Below, piece by piece: positions 1 to 12,243 of a stretch of 64,000 nucleotides of DNA. Numbering within the stretch: position 1 is the stretch's first letter; every line of letters starts with the position of its first letter. The notes under the pieces were generated by a model. That model did not search any database, was not told the origin of the DNA, and saw only the letters and a list, made by a program, of their open reading frames with translations. Position numbers and translations under genes: made by a program. Origin of the DNA: Chamaecyparis obtusa (lineage: Eukaryota > Streptophyta > Pinopsida > Cupressales > Cupressaceae); assembly GCA_027943335.1 (NCBI GenBank), contig BSBK01006346.1, forward strand, positions 248,001 to 312,000, read 5' to 3'.

Positions 1-2310
1 TTTACTAACTTTTGCAATGAGCATGGAATCAAGAGGCAGGTATCTACACCGAGGACACCTCAGCAAAATGGCATTGCTGAAAGAAGGAATAGGTCTATAA
101 TTGATTGTGCTAGAACATTGATGATACAGAAGAATGTTGCTCAAACATATTGGAGGGAAGCTGTCAGCACAGTTGTATATGTTCTTAACCGAGTACAACT
201 GAAGGACTCAAACCGAACACCTTATGAACTATGGTTTGGACAGAAACCAACTGTAAGTTATTTTAAAAATTTTGGAAGTAAATGCTTTATCTTGAAAGAT
301 GAAAGAAATGGAAAATTTGATTCTAAAGGAGATGAAGAGATATTTCTGGGATATTCCACTACAAGTAAAGCATACAAATGTTTGAATAAGGCTACAAATA
401 AGATTGTTGAAAGTACTAATGTTCGTGTTGATGATTTTGATGATAAGTATACTGAGGAAAGTACAAAGGAATCAGAAGACTATGGTAGATTCACTTACAT
501 TGAATATCCAGAGTATCTACCGACACCGCAGACAGTGACAACCGGTCAGTAGGGAAATAATGTAGTACAATAGGCACCACAAATCAATGAACATGAAGAG
601 GCTGCTGAGCAAGAAAATGACCCTGAGCAGGATGAACAAGAAATGAGAAATCAAGTCTTGGCTAGTTTTGTCAAGAGACATCATCCTAAGACACAAATCA
701 TTAGAGACAGACATGCTGGAATGCAAACCGGAAGTAAAACAAGATAAGGTACATGTCTAATTTGTGAGTTTGAACCTAAAACTATGAAAGTTGCATTAGA
801 GAATGAAGAATGGGTTAATGCAATGAAGGAGGAAATAGAACAAATCGAAAAGAAAAAAACCTGGTCCTTAGTACCTTGACCAAAAGATAAGAATGTTATC
901 AGTACTAAGTGGATATACAGGAATAAATTGAATGAAAATGGTGAAGTCACTAGAAATAAAGCTAGATTAGTATGTAAGGGATATGCACAGGAAGAAGGCA
1001 TAGACTATGGTGAGACATTTGCACCTGTTGCTAGATTAGAAGGAGTTAGAATGCTACTTGCATATGTTGCACATAAGAAATTCAAAGTCTATCAAATGGA
1101 TGTGAAGTCATCATTTTTTAATGGTATACTTGAAGAAGAAGTCTACATTGAACAACCTGAAGGATTTTTTGATCTTGACAATAAAGACATGGTCTACATA
1201 TTACATAAAGCTTTATATGGACTAAAGCAAGCACCAAGAGCATGGTATGAAAGACTGCATACTTATTTGTTAAGTATTGGATTTGTAAGAACAAGTGAAA
1301 ATAGCAATTTATATGTGAAAGGTGATACTGATGATACTATTATCATTGCTGAAATATTTGTTGATGATATCATCTTTGGTGGCTCAAATCTTGTCTGCAA
1401 GGCATTTGCTGATGAAATGCAAAAGGAATTTGAAATGTCTATGTTTGGAGAGATTAAGTTCTTTCTTGGACTACAAGTGATTTAGCAAAGTGATGGCATA
1501 TTCATCACACAATCTAAATACATAAAGGAAGTACTGAAGACATTTGGCATGGAAGATGCTAAACCTATTGGAACACCGATGGCTACTAGATGCAAATTGA
1601 CAAAGGAGGATGAGACTACTGAGGTAAACCAGACACTTTACTGATCCATGATTGGTAAGTTAATGTACGTAGTTCACAGTAGGTCAGATATAGCACATGT
1701 TGTAGGAATTGTTGCAAGATTTTCTACTAATCCTAGAGAATCACATATGATAGCTACAAAAAGGATCTTAAGATACCTAAAGAAAATAGAGAATTATGGA
1801 CTATGGTATCCTAAGGAAGGGAAGTTTGAGCTGAAAGTTTACACCGATGCTGATTAGGCTGAAAATGCAGATGATAGAAAAAGCACCACCGGAGGAGCAT
1901 TTTTCTTTGGTGAAAGACTTGTAACCTGGACAAGTAAAAAGTAGGCTTGTATTTCTCAGTCTACAGCTGAAGCAAAGTATGTTGCTACTGCTACTAACTG
2001 TTCAAACATTTCATATATCGAACAAGTGTTGGAAGGAATGAATGAGGTAATCACTGACCCAGTGATTATATACTATGACAACACTAGTGCAATTAATATT
2101 TCAAAGAATCCTATGATGCACTCTAAGACAAAGCATATATCTATTAAGTATCATTACTTAAGAGAACAAGTGAAAGAGAAGCAAGTTAAGTTGGAATTTG
2201 TTACATCCAAAGAACAACTTACAGATATTTTTACAAAGCCCCTACCGAAGGACACATTTGAATACTTGAGGACTAGACTTGGGGTCTATCCCCTGTCTAT
2301 CGGTCACTAA
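1..2310 (+). pseudogene. C1 pol remnant: integrase C-terminus, reverse transcriptase, RNase H
   Basis: One reading frame runs from base 1 to the TAA at 2308-2310 with no frameshift, broken by about eight stops (near 550, 571, 745, 880, 1483, 1642, 1855 and 1942). Integrase is recognised by T-P-Q-Q-N-G-I-A-E-R-R-N at the left edge, whose E is the third catalytic acid, followed by the Y-E-L-W and F-G-S-K-C region. RT shows [14 protein letters not shown] (catalytic Asp), [12 protein letters not shown] and F-V-D-D-I-I-F-G (catalytic Asp pair, bases about 1360-1385). RNase H shows D-A-D followed by a stop where Trp is expected, A-E-A-K-Y, and Y-D-N-T-S-A-I. It would make cDNA and integrate it. Every stop sits where one transition from CAG, CAA, CGA or TGG would explain it. 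C4 encodes a close relative. Confidence 0.92.
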
Positions 2311-2530
2311 GGTGATCTAGATGTTGCATCAGCCTACATTTATCAGAAGATCATTCATGTTGATGCAGCATAGTTCACACTTTGAATCATGTTCAAGGTT
2401 GTGATTAAGTTTGAGAACTAGAACCGATTGGATTATCAGTATACAGAGATACAGAGGAAGTACTGAACACCACAGAGAGTTACTTGGCTACTACAGAGCT
2501 GATTGTTTATTTGTTTCTTTGGCATTGCTG

Positions 2531-2888
2531 CCAAAGGGAGAGATAAACCATATGAAATGAAAAGGGGAGAGATAAATAACATATGAAAGAGTTTAAAAGG
2601 TTTGAAACAAGAACCGTTGAGAATTATCTAAGGGAGAGACAATCTGAATGAGACAGAGTACTGAAGATCAATTACAAAGAACAGAAGTAGGAATAGGAGA
2701 ACTGAAAAGATTACAACTACATAAAGGTAAAGCTATAATACTTAATGTTGGTTTAGTAACATAGTGATTAAACATATTAAGTCTATTCAACTTACAACAT
2801 TTGTTCACAAAGTTGTAGAATGTATGTTTGGTATGTGTATGGTACATTTCATATTACTTGAGTTGCCATCAATGCCAAAGGGAGAGAT
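2531..2888 (+). other. Four polypurine-tract copies before the C1 3' LTR
   Basis: Purine runs of the form CAAAGGGAGAGAT occur at 2531-2544, 2560-2573, about 2630-2639 and 2876-2888; the last abuts the LTR. The PPT primes plus-strand DNA synthesis. Repeated PPTs between pol and the 3' LTR are a described Sirevirus feature. The rest of 2311-2888 is AT-rich and non-coding. Confidence 0.8.
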
Positions 2889-4378
2889 TGTTGGACTACA
2901 ACTGATTTGGAATCTGATTGAAGGATCTGTGATTACAAGATCACTGAGAAGTTGCTGATTAGATATGTAATATGATTAAATTAGTATTATGTTGTCATTG
3001 CTGTCAACTAGTTTGACAGCACTTATCTTGTAAGTTACTATACCGAGACATCTGAAGAAAAGTGGAAAAGAGATGAAGAATAGAGAAATATACATGAGGA
3101 AAGATGTACATGACAAATGAGGATAAGGAACACATTGAGTAACTTTTTGATGAGTCTATGACTTGATGGTATTGGCTTTATTATGTTGCATTTATCTATA
3201 ATGAAGTATAGAGCTGAAAGACACAAAGAAGTGTTGTCGGTAAATGAAGCATTTCTAGTATACACCGATGGAGTGTAGTGTATACCAACCGCAGTATTAA
3301 CCGAGTAGTGTTAACCAATGCATTCTTTGTTAACCGAGTGGAACAGAATGAATTAAATGATTAGTTTAGCCGATAAGATTGATGAGCTGGCAAGAGTATA
3401 ACATCAAGGTAACAGATAAAGTTTGTTACGCAGATCAACGGCTGACAAAATTCAAAGAAGATCTAACGAAGAAGATTGAAATGTGTTATTGACACAAGTA
3501 CCAAGAAATTTTTAAGCGACAAAATCTATGAATGTGATTAAGCAGCAAAATTTGATGGTGGAGAAGAAAATGATTTACTCGTCTATATAAGAGAGTAGAA
3601 TTTCTTTAGTAAGATGCCAGGAAGAAGGAGAAGTTGCAGGATTATCATGTGAATAAGGTTTTCATGCATTCTAATCATACTGGTTAGTAAGAATTGAGCT
3701 GTAGAACAATTACCGAGCTACAAAGAGCTATTACCGACGGACAGTAAGTTGATATAGTATTGAATCTAAAGTGAAATATTGATCGGAAGGATTTGTATGG
3801 ACTAAATATTGATCTGTAATCTGCAAGTGAAGTTGTATTAAGGCGGGTCATTTTACTATTACACATTTAACCATTGTATACAGTTTAAATCTCTTAACCG
3901 AGTGGACTCTAAAAGTCTTATGATGTATCATTCATAGAATGAATATTGTTATCCTGTCAACCCCATAGTGAATGCTAGTTGGAAGATAACTTATAGTCTA
4001 AAATCCTCTAACAAGGTCACACCTAACAGTGTGTTTGTAACCTTTAACAGGGTTGGGTCTTAACCGACCTCACTTCAGAAGAGTGAACAATTTTGGGTTG
4101 TCGGTCCCAGGTGGTTTTTCCCTTTACAGGGTTTCCACGTTAAATCTTTTGTGTTATGTGTTGATTGTGATATTTGTTTGTTATCATACTTTGCATGTTA
4201 CATATTAGATTTGATCGGTAAATAGTTATAAGTATTAGACTGGTAATCGGTAAAAGTATAGACAATAAGAGTTATTATTGCTTACCGATGAGCAAAAATA
4301 GAAGAATTTGTTTTGAATTATACATTTTGTTTTGGGACACTGGATAACTGATTCACCCCCCTCTTAGTTATTCTAACA
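2889..4378 (+). repeat. C1 3' LTR
   Basis: The LTR starts TGTTGG directly after the PPT and ends TTCTAACA after the tract GATTCACCCCCC, the same end motif as in C2, C3 and C4. It is about 1490 bp. Its second half has GGTT/AACC-type words and the phrase AACAGGGTTGGG, related to the C4 LTR. Many ACCGA words (for example near 3041, 3299, 3333, 3711, 3731, 3895 and 4072) are scattered through it. Confidence 0.85.
3583..3590 (+). promoter_or_regulatory. TATA box of C1 LTR
   Basis: CTATATAA lies about 700 bp into the LTR, preceded by a moderately GC-containing stretch and followed by a purine-rich start region. That is the expected place for the U3/R promoter of a plant Copia LTR. Confidence 0.55.
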
Positions 4379-4383
4379 GTTTT

Positions 4384-5789
4384 TCAATACTTATCAACTT
4401 GGTCTTACCCAGTTTTGTCGTGTGATCTTACCTTCTTGCAAGCATTCGATCCTTATCCTCGGAACTCAGTATCAGTTAACACACTTAAATTTTAAACATA
4501 ACACTTAATGCTTGAGCTATGTCATGATATTTTCTTTGTGTGCTGACTGTTATTGATTTTTGTTGAGTGTCCTTGTCTAATAAGTCTCTCTGGGATGCAT
4601 AGCTAGAGGACTTGGGACATGGGGCATGTTTTTATTTTCTTTCTGCTTGTGGGTGTGGTCTTGAAGCTCTAGAGCATCTCTTGTTGTTCCCTTGAAACAC
4701 TTAGGAGATTTGAGGCATCATCCTTGACTATTTTTTCACAACCGTTCTTATGGTCATCCTGGCATCTATGCCTTGATGCGAGTGTAGTTGTGTTACATTA
4801 AATTGGGTAAGCTAACATCGAAGTCATCTTGACCTTTATGTCTTTGATGATTATGTTAGAATCTTTCCACATTCCAATCTAATATAAATCACATTCATAT
4901 CTTCATAGTTGTGCTTGTGACTAGTGATGATTGTGTGATTTTCTGATGTTCGTTAATAATGGCCCAATGATGAAAATAAGTTCTTTAACATTCTCTAATG
5001 AATGATGAACACAAAATCCTATGTTACAGCTACTCTATTGCAAGTACACCTTTGCATTTTCATGTAGCTTGCATTGTTAAACTTCATCTTAATTTGTATT
5101 TTTAGGCTTCATTATGAGTTTGAGAGGGTTTTCCTTCATCTTTCTTTTGGACTATTAATCAACTATGGTCACATTTTGATCTTCATTTCCTTATCTTCTT
5201 TCATGATCTCAATCAAAATTTTCTATCTTAAACAGTTGATTAATTTTGAGGCATTCTCTTTCTTAAGGAAAATCCTCTTTCTTCTCTCCATTTCTTTTCA
5301 CCTCTTCCAAACTTCTATCTTCCATTCACTTTCACCCCACTTCTTTTCTTCTAATTCAACCTTGGGGCATAATCTTTCATGCTTGATGATCTACCTTGGT
5401 TCTGTGATCCTTATATCTTTTATCTTACATCAAGAACCTTATCATTAGCTCGATTTGATCAAATTTATCAATTTACTATTTCTCCTCTATCTCATTTCAA
5501 TTTTGACCACGAGGGGGCAGTACCTATCAAACTTCAATCCTTGATTCAAATTTATCAATTCTATCAATTTCTTCACTTGGGGAAACCTTGCTTGAGACTT
5601 GACAATTACCTATTTATAAGGGTGTTGGCCTTGTCTTTTCCAATCATCTTATCTTTGTCTTGATGTGTTCCTATCCGTCAATCACACGTCTTGGTGGTTT
5701 TGTGATCCCAAATCGATCTCACATTTCAACTTCATTCTTTGACTACATGTGTTCCCACGAAGATCATGCATTAGTCAAAGAGGGGCAAA
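4384..5789 (+). mobile_element. G0a: 3' untranslated tail of a Gypsy element, with PPT
   Basis: No ORF here is convincing. The stretch is pyrimidine-rich in its second half and ends in AGTCAAAGAGGGGCAAA (about 5774-5789). That is nearly the same as the PPT of G1 (37017-37032), and it is followed at once by an LTR-like start TGTATGCACC. Phrases such as GGGGCATG...TTTCTTTCTG resemble the 3' tail of G1. I read this as the 3' untranslated region of a Tat-like Gypsy element whose coding part was lost or lies under C1. Confidence 0.5.
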
Positions 5790-6901
5790 TGTATGCACCC
5801 TAAAATGGTCGCCTAGACCTCGGGCCCCCATTCATCAATTTGTCAATTTCCTGAATCAATGCTTTGAAATGTTTTTTAAATCAATTTCCTTGATCAAATC
5901 GTAATTAATTCAATTATTTTAATATTTCATAAGGTTTGACCATTTTATCCTAAGTTTTATTTAATTAAGAGAACATGCTCCTTTTTAATTAAATAAAAAA
6001 ATCTTTTAATTGAATAATAAAATCAATTTATCCTAAGCCACATTTAATTAAAAGAACAAATCTATTTTAAATAAATAAAAAATATTTTAATTAAATAATG
6101 GAGACCACTTTGCTAAAAATAATAAATAAATAATAAAATAAAAAGAAAAAGAAAAAGACTTTTTGTCTACACATTGAATGCACACTTTCCAAGATGAGTG
6201 GAATCTCCTTTTACCTCTTAATCTCTTCCACGCATCTTTTTGCCTCTTAACCATGTCCATTGATTTTGCCTCTTGAGAATCTTGAGCACATGCATCAACC
6301 AAGATTTAATCTCCACCATTGCTCATTTTTTATGCCTCTTAATCTTGATCATCCATTCATTTATAAATCCTTTATAAGGAGCCCTCTCCTTCTCATTTTG
6401 ATGCATGGAGATTTTGAGGATCCAAGATTTTATGTTATTGTTATGTTGCAGGTTTGGAGAGCAATTTTGGAGGAGGATTTGAGCACTTGAGCTTGAACAT
6501 TGCAACTTGTCTTGTCTTGTCGTCTTCTCTCATGCCTCCATGGCAATTCATTTAGATTACTCTTGTAGTTGCTTATTAGATTAGATTCATATTTCCTTTC
6601 ATAGAATAATCTTTCATAAGAATTCCTTTCATAGATTAGTTTTCTTTCATGCATTGTTATCATATAGAATAGTTTTCATTTTCATTTGCATGAATACTTG
6701 ATGATCATGGAGACTAGCATTCTTGCTTTTCCTCTTTGAATCTCTTATTTTATGGTGTACTTGCATGGGCACAAACTAGGTCTAAACTGAGGGCCTCCAT
6801 TATAAACCCTTGCACTCCATGAATAGAGAGTTATGAGTCACCATTTGAGACCTCATTCTTGAGAAATCTTGGATATAATGACTCATAGAAGTGTGTCAAC
6901 A
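5790..6901 (+). repeat. G0a 3' LTR (right end uncertain)
   Basis: It starts TGTATGCACCCTAAAATGG next to the PPT; the G0b LTR starts in the same style. A TATA-like pair, TTTATAAATCC and TTTATAAGG, lies at about 6359-6379. The right end is placed at GTCAACA (6901) because the G1 5' LTR also ends AACA followed by TTTT; this is a guess. No second copy is in the window to confirm the limits. Confidence 0.4.
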
Positions 6902-7384
6902 TTTTAGCACACATAAGCATTTCAAGTTATATGTTAGGGAAAGAGCTGCTTTCGGAATTATATCTCACTCTCGTGCATTTTTACAATTCCTTCATAATTT
7001 TAATATAGGGGATACCCCTCATTCTGATATAATATAGATTTCTTATCCTCTTGTCTCGAGACTAAGGAGCAAGAGATGTTTTTCATCTAGTGTTATAGGA
7101 TCCATTAGGATCTTGGCATATATTTTATCCTGGGCTTAATCGGTATTCTCTCTATCTTATCTCTCTATGGTTTTGTATTATGTTTATAATCATCCATAGA
7201 TTCTATTTTATACTCAAGATATCTTTTCTAAGACATTTTTTTTGCAAAGGTATCCCTTGCTTTCATCCCTAGGGGGCAAGCTTCTTCCTTCTTTCTCTTT
7301 TTCTAGGGAACTGCTTTCCTTAGCTTAGTGGCATTTGTTTATTTTGCAATATTATTTCATTATACTAACCAATGTTTTGACTAT
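6902..7384. other. Non-coding sequence left of C2
   Basis: AT-rich and without an ORF of interest. It is interrupted by C2 after base 7389 and resumes at 14646. I see no further structure. Confidence 0.5.
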
Positions 7385-7389
7385 GGATA
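7385..7389. repeat. C2 target-site duplication, left copy (GGATA)
   Basis: GGATA stands directly left of the C2 LTR. The same five bases follow the right LTR at 14641-14645, which proves both element ends. Confidence 0.9.
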
Positions 7390-8428
7390 TGTTAGAAATA
7401 GGGAATACTGAGAGCGGGGGTGAATCAGTATTCTACAAACTTTTACTTTTTCCCAATTATGGATATAAAAAATTATCTTAACACATGCATAACATAAGAA
7501 GCTAAACAACATGCATAGAAATAAAACTAAAGAACTCATAACACATTATTTGTTCTTGAGGAAACCCTAGCCAAGGGAAAACCCCGGTGGGGATGGTACC
7601 CACAAAGATCCACTAATCAAAAGTATCATGTTAAAGATGTTGACCCTGTTAGGAGTCTATTACATGCATATAGTGTCTCAGTCCTGATTAAGGGACTATA
7701 GGCCTTGTTAAAAGCCTCAACCCTGTTAGGAGTTGGCAGTACAAAATGTGATTACCAGATGATCCCATTGCCCAAACAAGTAATATACAATATTTACTAA
7801 TTACAAAAATAGGTCAAGGTACATAACCTTATACTACTTGCATCAATATCTCTTTTCTACTCTGTCACTATCGCTATTACATATACATCATATATCTCAC
7901 ATCATATCACTTCTTTTTTTTCTTCTTACAATTTACAATTACATTTATACAAGTTATTAAGGCTAATAACTTTTCAGTCGGCTACCATATTAAAAAATAA
8001 CTTTACCCAAGGTTTAACATATAGGATGTTGTCCCTTTATATTGTTAGGTCATTATGTTGATAAGCAAAATAATCCCTTAACTCTTTATCAATTCTGTCT
8101 TCATATTCTGTCCTATCGGCTTGACACTATCTTTAGAAAAAATGTCATAACTTCTTCCGTACATGTCATACTGACTTGCGCTCTGAGGTGAGTCTTCAAT
8201 AGTCACCATAGAGTCTATGTTCAAGTGCACAAGCACTAAACTTACTCCAATCAACATCACAAACCAAAATTTTCATCAGGTTCACTGGTAAAAACACACT
8301 GTCTCATACTTAGACAATTTCGCATTGCGCTCTGACACACTAGCTCTCTGACCTGTGTGATCTTCATGTAGATCATATGTTGCCATAATGACAACATCTA
8401 TGTAACCAACTCATCCAAATTGCAAACA
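7390..8428 (-). repeat. C2 3' LTR
   Basis: On the + strand it runs TGTTAGAAAT...GCAAACA, 1039 bp, exactly the length of its partner at 13602-14640, with a few percent differences. The end motif reads GATTCACCCCC on the - strand. The PPT lies just inside at 8429. Confidence 0.93.
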
Positions 8429-8622
8429 ATCTCCCTCTTTGTCATTGGTGGCAACATATGAGAAAATTGGCTAAGTCTTACAACTTCAAAATCTCAAAAT
8501 TGTGGCCATAATACAAAACATATATATATTGTCCTTATGAATTTATTAATCCTTTCTATATACTGTACTCCCCCTAAGAGTATGTATCCTTAACAATTTT
8601 CTGCTATATCTCTCCCCCTTTG
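8429..8622 (-). other. Two PPT copies of C2
   Basis: On the - strand GACAAAGAGGGAGAT adjoins the LTR (8429-8443) and a second copy, GTCAAAGGGGGAGAG, stands at about 8608-8622. Between them is non-coding sequence. The duplicated PPT matches the pattern in C1, C3 and C4. Confidence 0.8.
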
Positions 8623-8686
8623 ACAACAATGACAAAAAAAGGTAAGGAGGGTAACAAAACTGTGTTCACAAAAGTTATACCTTAAT

Positions 8687-11600
8687 TCAATATTGCAAAG
8701 CCGGTAGGCTTGCAACACAATCTGCAAAATTGATCTTCATAGCCTCTATCTCTTTCTCCCATGATTTCTTAATAGAATCTTCCACACTGAGTAGTGCGCA
8801 TAATCCATAAGATGCTATCTCATATGCTTGGAGATTCTCAAAGCTAAACTTTTGAAAAGATGTCTTTGCTGAAAGACATTCTTCCAGTTGCCCTTCAATA
8901 GTGCTCAAGTTTATAGAAATGTGCTCTCTTAAAAGAGTGAATCTCTTCATTTTCTTGTCCTTTTCATCTTGCAAAATTCTGATCTCATCATATATCTTAT
9001 GAATTTTCTTCTCAACATCAGATACCTTCACATTGGGGCTTGAAAGAAGGTTTGTTTCATTTTGAATTTCTGCTTCCTTCATCTTCATCTCTGATCTTCT
9101 TATGCTACCAAGGTCTTTGATTTTGTACACTGAATGTACAAGGATTTATCTCTTTCTAAATTATTCCTCAAGTCCTTTATACAGATATCAAGGTTATTGA
9201 TATCATTCTTGATATTATGACTGATGTTCAAGAGTGTTTTGGCCTCATAAGCTGCATGAGCTTTCACTTTTTCTATATCAGATAGATTTGTAAACTCATC
9301 ATCAAAAGTATTCATTACTTCCTTTTCTCTTTCCAGAGGGTCATCTTTTGCAATCTATGTAGTAATAATGCCTTGTAATTTCTTAGTAAGCTCCTTCAGG
9401 CATCCTTCAAGACTCTTTACTTTCTTATTCTTTCCAATGATCTTGTTCAAAGATGTGATCAATTCCATCTGATCATCATCATCTACTTCCTTTCTTAAGT
9501 TCTCAATCATAGAGCCAATCTGAGTTTTCTTGTCAGTCTCAGGTGTAAGATTGATTTCTTCTTGAGTGGGAATAGGTACTTGTTTTTTTGTCACTTTAGG
9601 TTCTACAATTGTGGTCTCTATTTTCTCTTCTCCTTTGGTAGTCTCCTACTCTTCAAAAGCCAAATTTTCAACAATGTTTTCAAGATTCTTGAATAAGCTA
9701 TCATCATTATCCAAGGTGATCTTAGTTCCTTCTACATTCATGACTTTTTCCTCAATGTTTATGGCTGGTGGAGAGGGAATGTCCTCTTGTTCTGGTTCTT
9801 CTGCTTCTTGATCTTTAGATTCTGCTGCAACTGATGATTCTCTAGCATTCTTTGACATTACCTTAATGATTGCTTGCTCTATTTTTGCATTAACTTCTTC
9901 ATATCTGTCTCCCATAATCTGAATAGTTCTCTTCTTGGTTCTCAAATGGGTGCTTAAATCTTTCATAATCTGATTGAAGTGTACTTCATCTCTCACAACA
10001 CAAAGCTTTCTTACAAGCTTTTCTCTAATAACTATGTCCTCTTCTAATGCTATCTTCTTCCTATTTACAAGTTTATTGTATAAGTCATCAGGTATCTTAC
10101 CCTGAATTGTGTCAAACTTCTTATTAGATAAAATCATATGCTTTACCACTGCATTTTCTAGATTTAATCTTTCTGCATAATCATAGAGATCATAATACTT
10201 ATTCATCTTTGTAAAGTCTCCATCTTGAATGATCTGCTCATTAACCTTTTCACTTCTAGGTTTCTAGGTTTTCTTCTTAATAGAAGTGTCATCATCTTTG
10301 ATTTATGCAATTTTCCTTGGAATTGGTGGCACCAATGTTTTTGGCCTCTTACCTAGTCCAGTGGGACTCTCTTTTACTCTTTTGCTAGGTGTGGACTAGG
10401 TGGATCTAGTGGATATCCTTGCTTCTTGATCCTTCTTTGTTACTTCTACTTTCACCTTAACTTGTGTTTCTCCTTGTTGTACTACAATTGATGATAAAGG
10501 TGGAACAGACAAAACTTCTTTTTGTCCAATATCTCTAATTGATGTTTTTATTTTCTTAGATACCAAGAATTCATGCTCAGTCATCCCTGTATCTTTTAGA
10601 ATTTTCTTGATAGTACTCTCAACTCTTTTCTTTGACTATTTCTCTTCAAGGATGGTCTTTGTAGAGTTGAAGTTCTCCTCAAAAGTTCCAAACCTGTTAC
10701 AATGAGTGTCCAACTTGCACTTAAGTAACCTACTCACATACTCTTCTGTCTCAATCTCAGATATCTCATAGCCAAGAGGGTCTATGAACTCTGTTCTAGG
10801 TTCTACCACTTTAATGTAAGTAAAGTTAGTATCAACCATGAAACATATCTCATTTTTATACTTCTCTACAAGAGACTATGGAATCCTTGATCTGCTAGAC
10901 ATCAAATTCTAAAAAGACTTAATTACCAATACTGCAGTTTCATTTACTTTATCAATAACATGCCTCCTATGCACTTTTTTAATCCTTTCCATTGTAGTTT
11001 GGCCATCATTCCAGTCATTTCTAATGGTGAATGCAAATCTTCTCAATAGATGAAAAAACATATAAGTGATTAAAGATGAAAATCTAAACTGTAAATACTT
11101 AGTCTTCTTTATCTTTTCCAAATTCTCAAACAATTGAATTCTCAAAATATCACACATATCAACTTGTACTTTATCAACACACATCAAATAAGCTACATGT
11201 ATCATTCCAGCTACCATGTCATCCTCTCTTTAGTTTGCACAAAACTTAGTGGTTAGGATCTTGCACAAGTATCTAACATCATCTTGTTGAATCTTACTAA
11301 TCACAATTCCTCTACCATTATAGGATGAATTTGTGTTGTCTATGACTATTTTCCTCATGTTCTTCTCATTTAAAGGAATGGCTCCATTTTTAGATAGTCT
11401 AGTAACTTCATGAATCAAATCAGTTGTGATATATATCACTCTATCTTCTAACCAAAACTTCCTATTATGAATTCTGCTTAGGATTATCTTAGTACATTCT
11501 TCATTATCAAATTCATACTATAATGCATACTTAATGATCTCATTATCTTTCAAATGTTCAAATCCTTCTCTCAATGACATGTCCTAATTATAGACCTTCT

Positions 11601-11799
11601 GATATTCATTGGTGAAATCACTATCATTGATAGTCTCTAGTTTGCATCCCAAATAACTTCTAACATTCTCTAGATGTAAAACTCTATCTGGTACGGATGA
11701 TAAAGCTAACCTAGGATCATCTTCCAAGGGTTCTACTAGTTCCCTTTTCATCTTAGGTCTATTTTTATCTCTTACATTGTGAATCAAAGAAACATCCAT
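8687..11799 (-). pseudogene. C2 ORF2: conserved retrotransposon protein of unknown function (about 1037 aa)
   Basis: One frame runs from ATG 11799 to about 9115, with a single frameshift there before the last 140 codons; the stop is TAA/TAG at 8687-8689. About eleven in-frame stops, mostly TAG, interrupt it. I do not recognise the family. The product aligns from first Met to last residue with C3 ORF2. Landmarks are H-L-E-N-V-R-S-Y-L near residue 50, L-S-R-I-H...F-W then T-T-D-L-I-H-E-V near 110, V-E-P-R-T...D-P-L-G-Y-E (bases about 10762-10805), H-L-R-T-K (about 9930), an acidic P/E-rich linker, and a C-terminal coiled coil ending L-C-A-L-L-S-V-E-D-S-I-K-K-S-W. No signal peptide or obvious membrane segment is seen. 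It starts 445 nt after the gag-like stop, so expression probably used a separate or spliced transcript (inference). Confidence 0.8.
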
Positions 11800-12243
11800 G
11801 ATTTCCTATAATTCCTTAACTGATTTAAAGATCTGCCAAGTAAAATACCTCGATTTCATGATTTAGGGCTTGCGTAGATTCGGCACAAAATTCTTCACCA
11901 AATCCTTGCAAAATGCTTACAATCATTTCTCTTTGATCTCCTTGACACTTGAATTATCTTTGATGATCAAATAATACTGATCATGACCTTTTATTAATTC
12001 AATCTCACTTAGATCTAACATCACATTCAATTCTTTTGCCCCTTCTTTCCAAAAAGTTGATTTTGTTAACCTGCAAAACTTAAAACTTCTTGCAATCTTG
12101 CAAAACATAATATTTCTCTTTACACTCTTAACCATATCATTAGAACATCATATAATACCTTGCATTAACTATGCAAGACTCAATTCATCATATATCAACT
12201 TCTACACTAATCTAAGTTCCTATTCTACTGTAATTTTCATGAA
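11800..12243 (-). other. C2 spacer between gag-like gene and ORF2
   Basis: This is 444 nt without a conserved frame. The equivalent spacer in C3 is 416 nt. The similar size in both copies suggests a functional leader, for example a splice acceptor or internal start region. I cannot pick out a convincing splice site. Confidence 0.5.

Larger units (their letters stand above)
1..4378 (+). mobile_element. C1: 5'-truncated (by window edge) Sirevirus-like Ty1/Copia retrotransposon
   Basis: The window opens inside the integrase of a Copia element. The order is integrase C-terminal half, reverse transcriptase, RNase H, an untranslated stretch with several purine tracts, then a 3' LTR starting TGTTGG and ending TTCTAACA. 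Integrase before RT defines Ty1/Copia. The RT box F-V-D-D-I-I-F-G, the repeated PPTs and the C-rich LTR end point to the Sirevirus lineage (inference from known lineage features). The 5' LTR and gag lie outside the window, so the target duplication cannot be tested; the five bases after the LTR are GTTTT. The element is dead: its pol frame has several stops. Confidence 0.9.

Noticed and set aside
5074..5663. Two overlapping + strand ORFs of 94-124 codons
   Set aside because: Leucine/phenylalanine-rich readings of a pyrimidine-rich tail, with no motif, in the 3' untranslated region of G0a.
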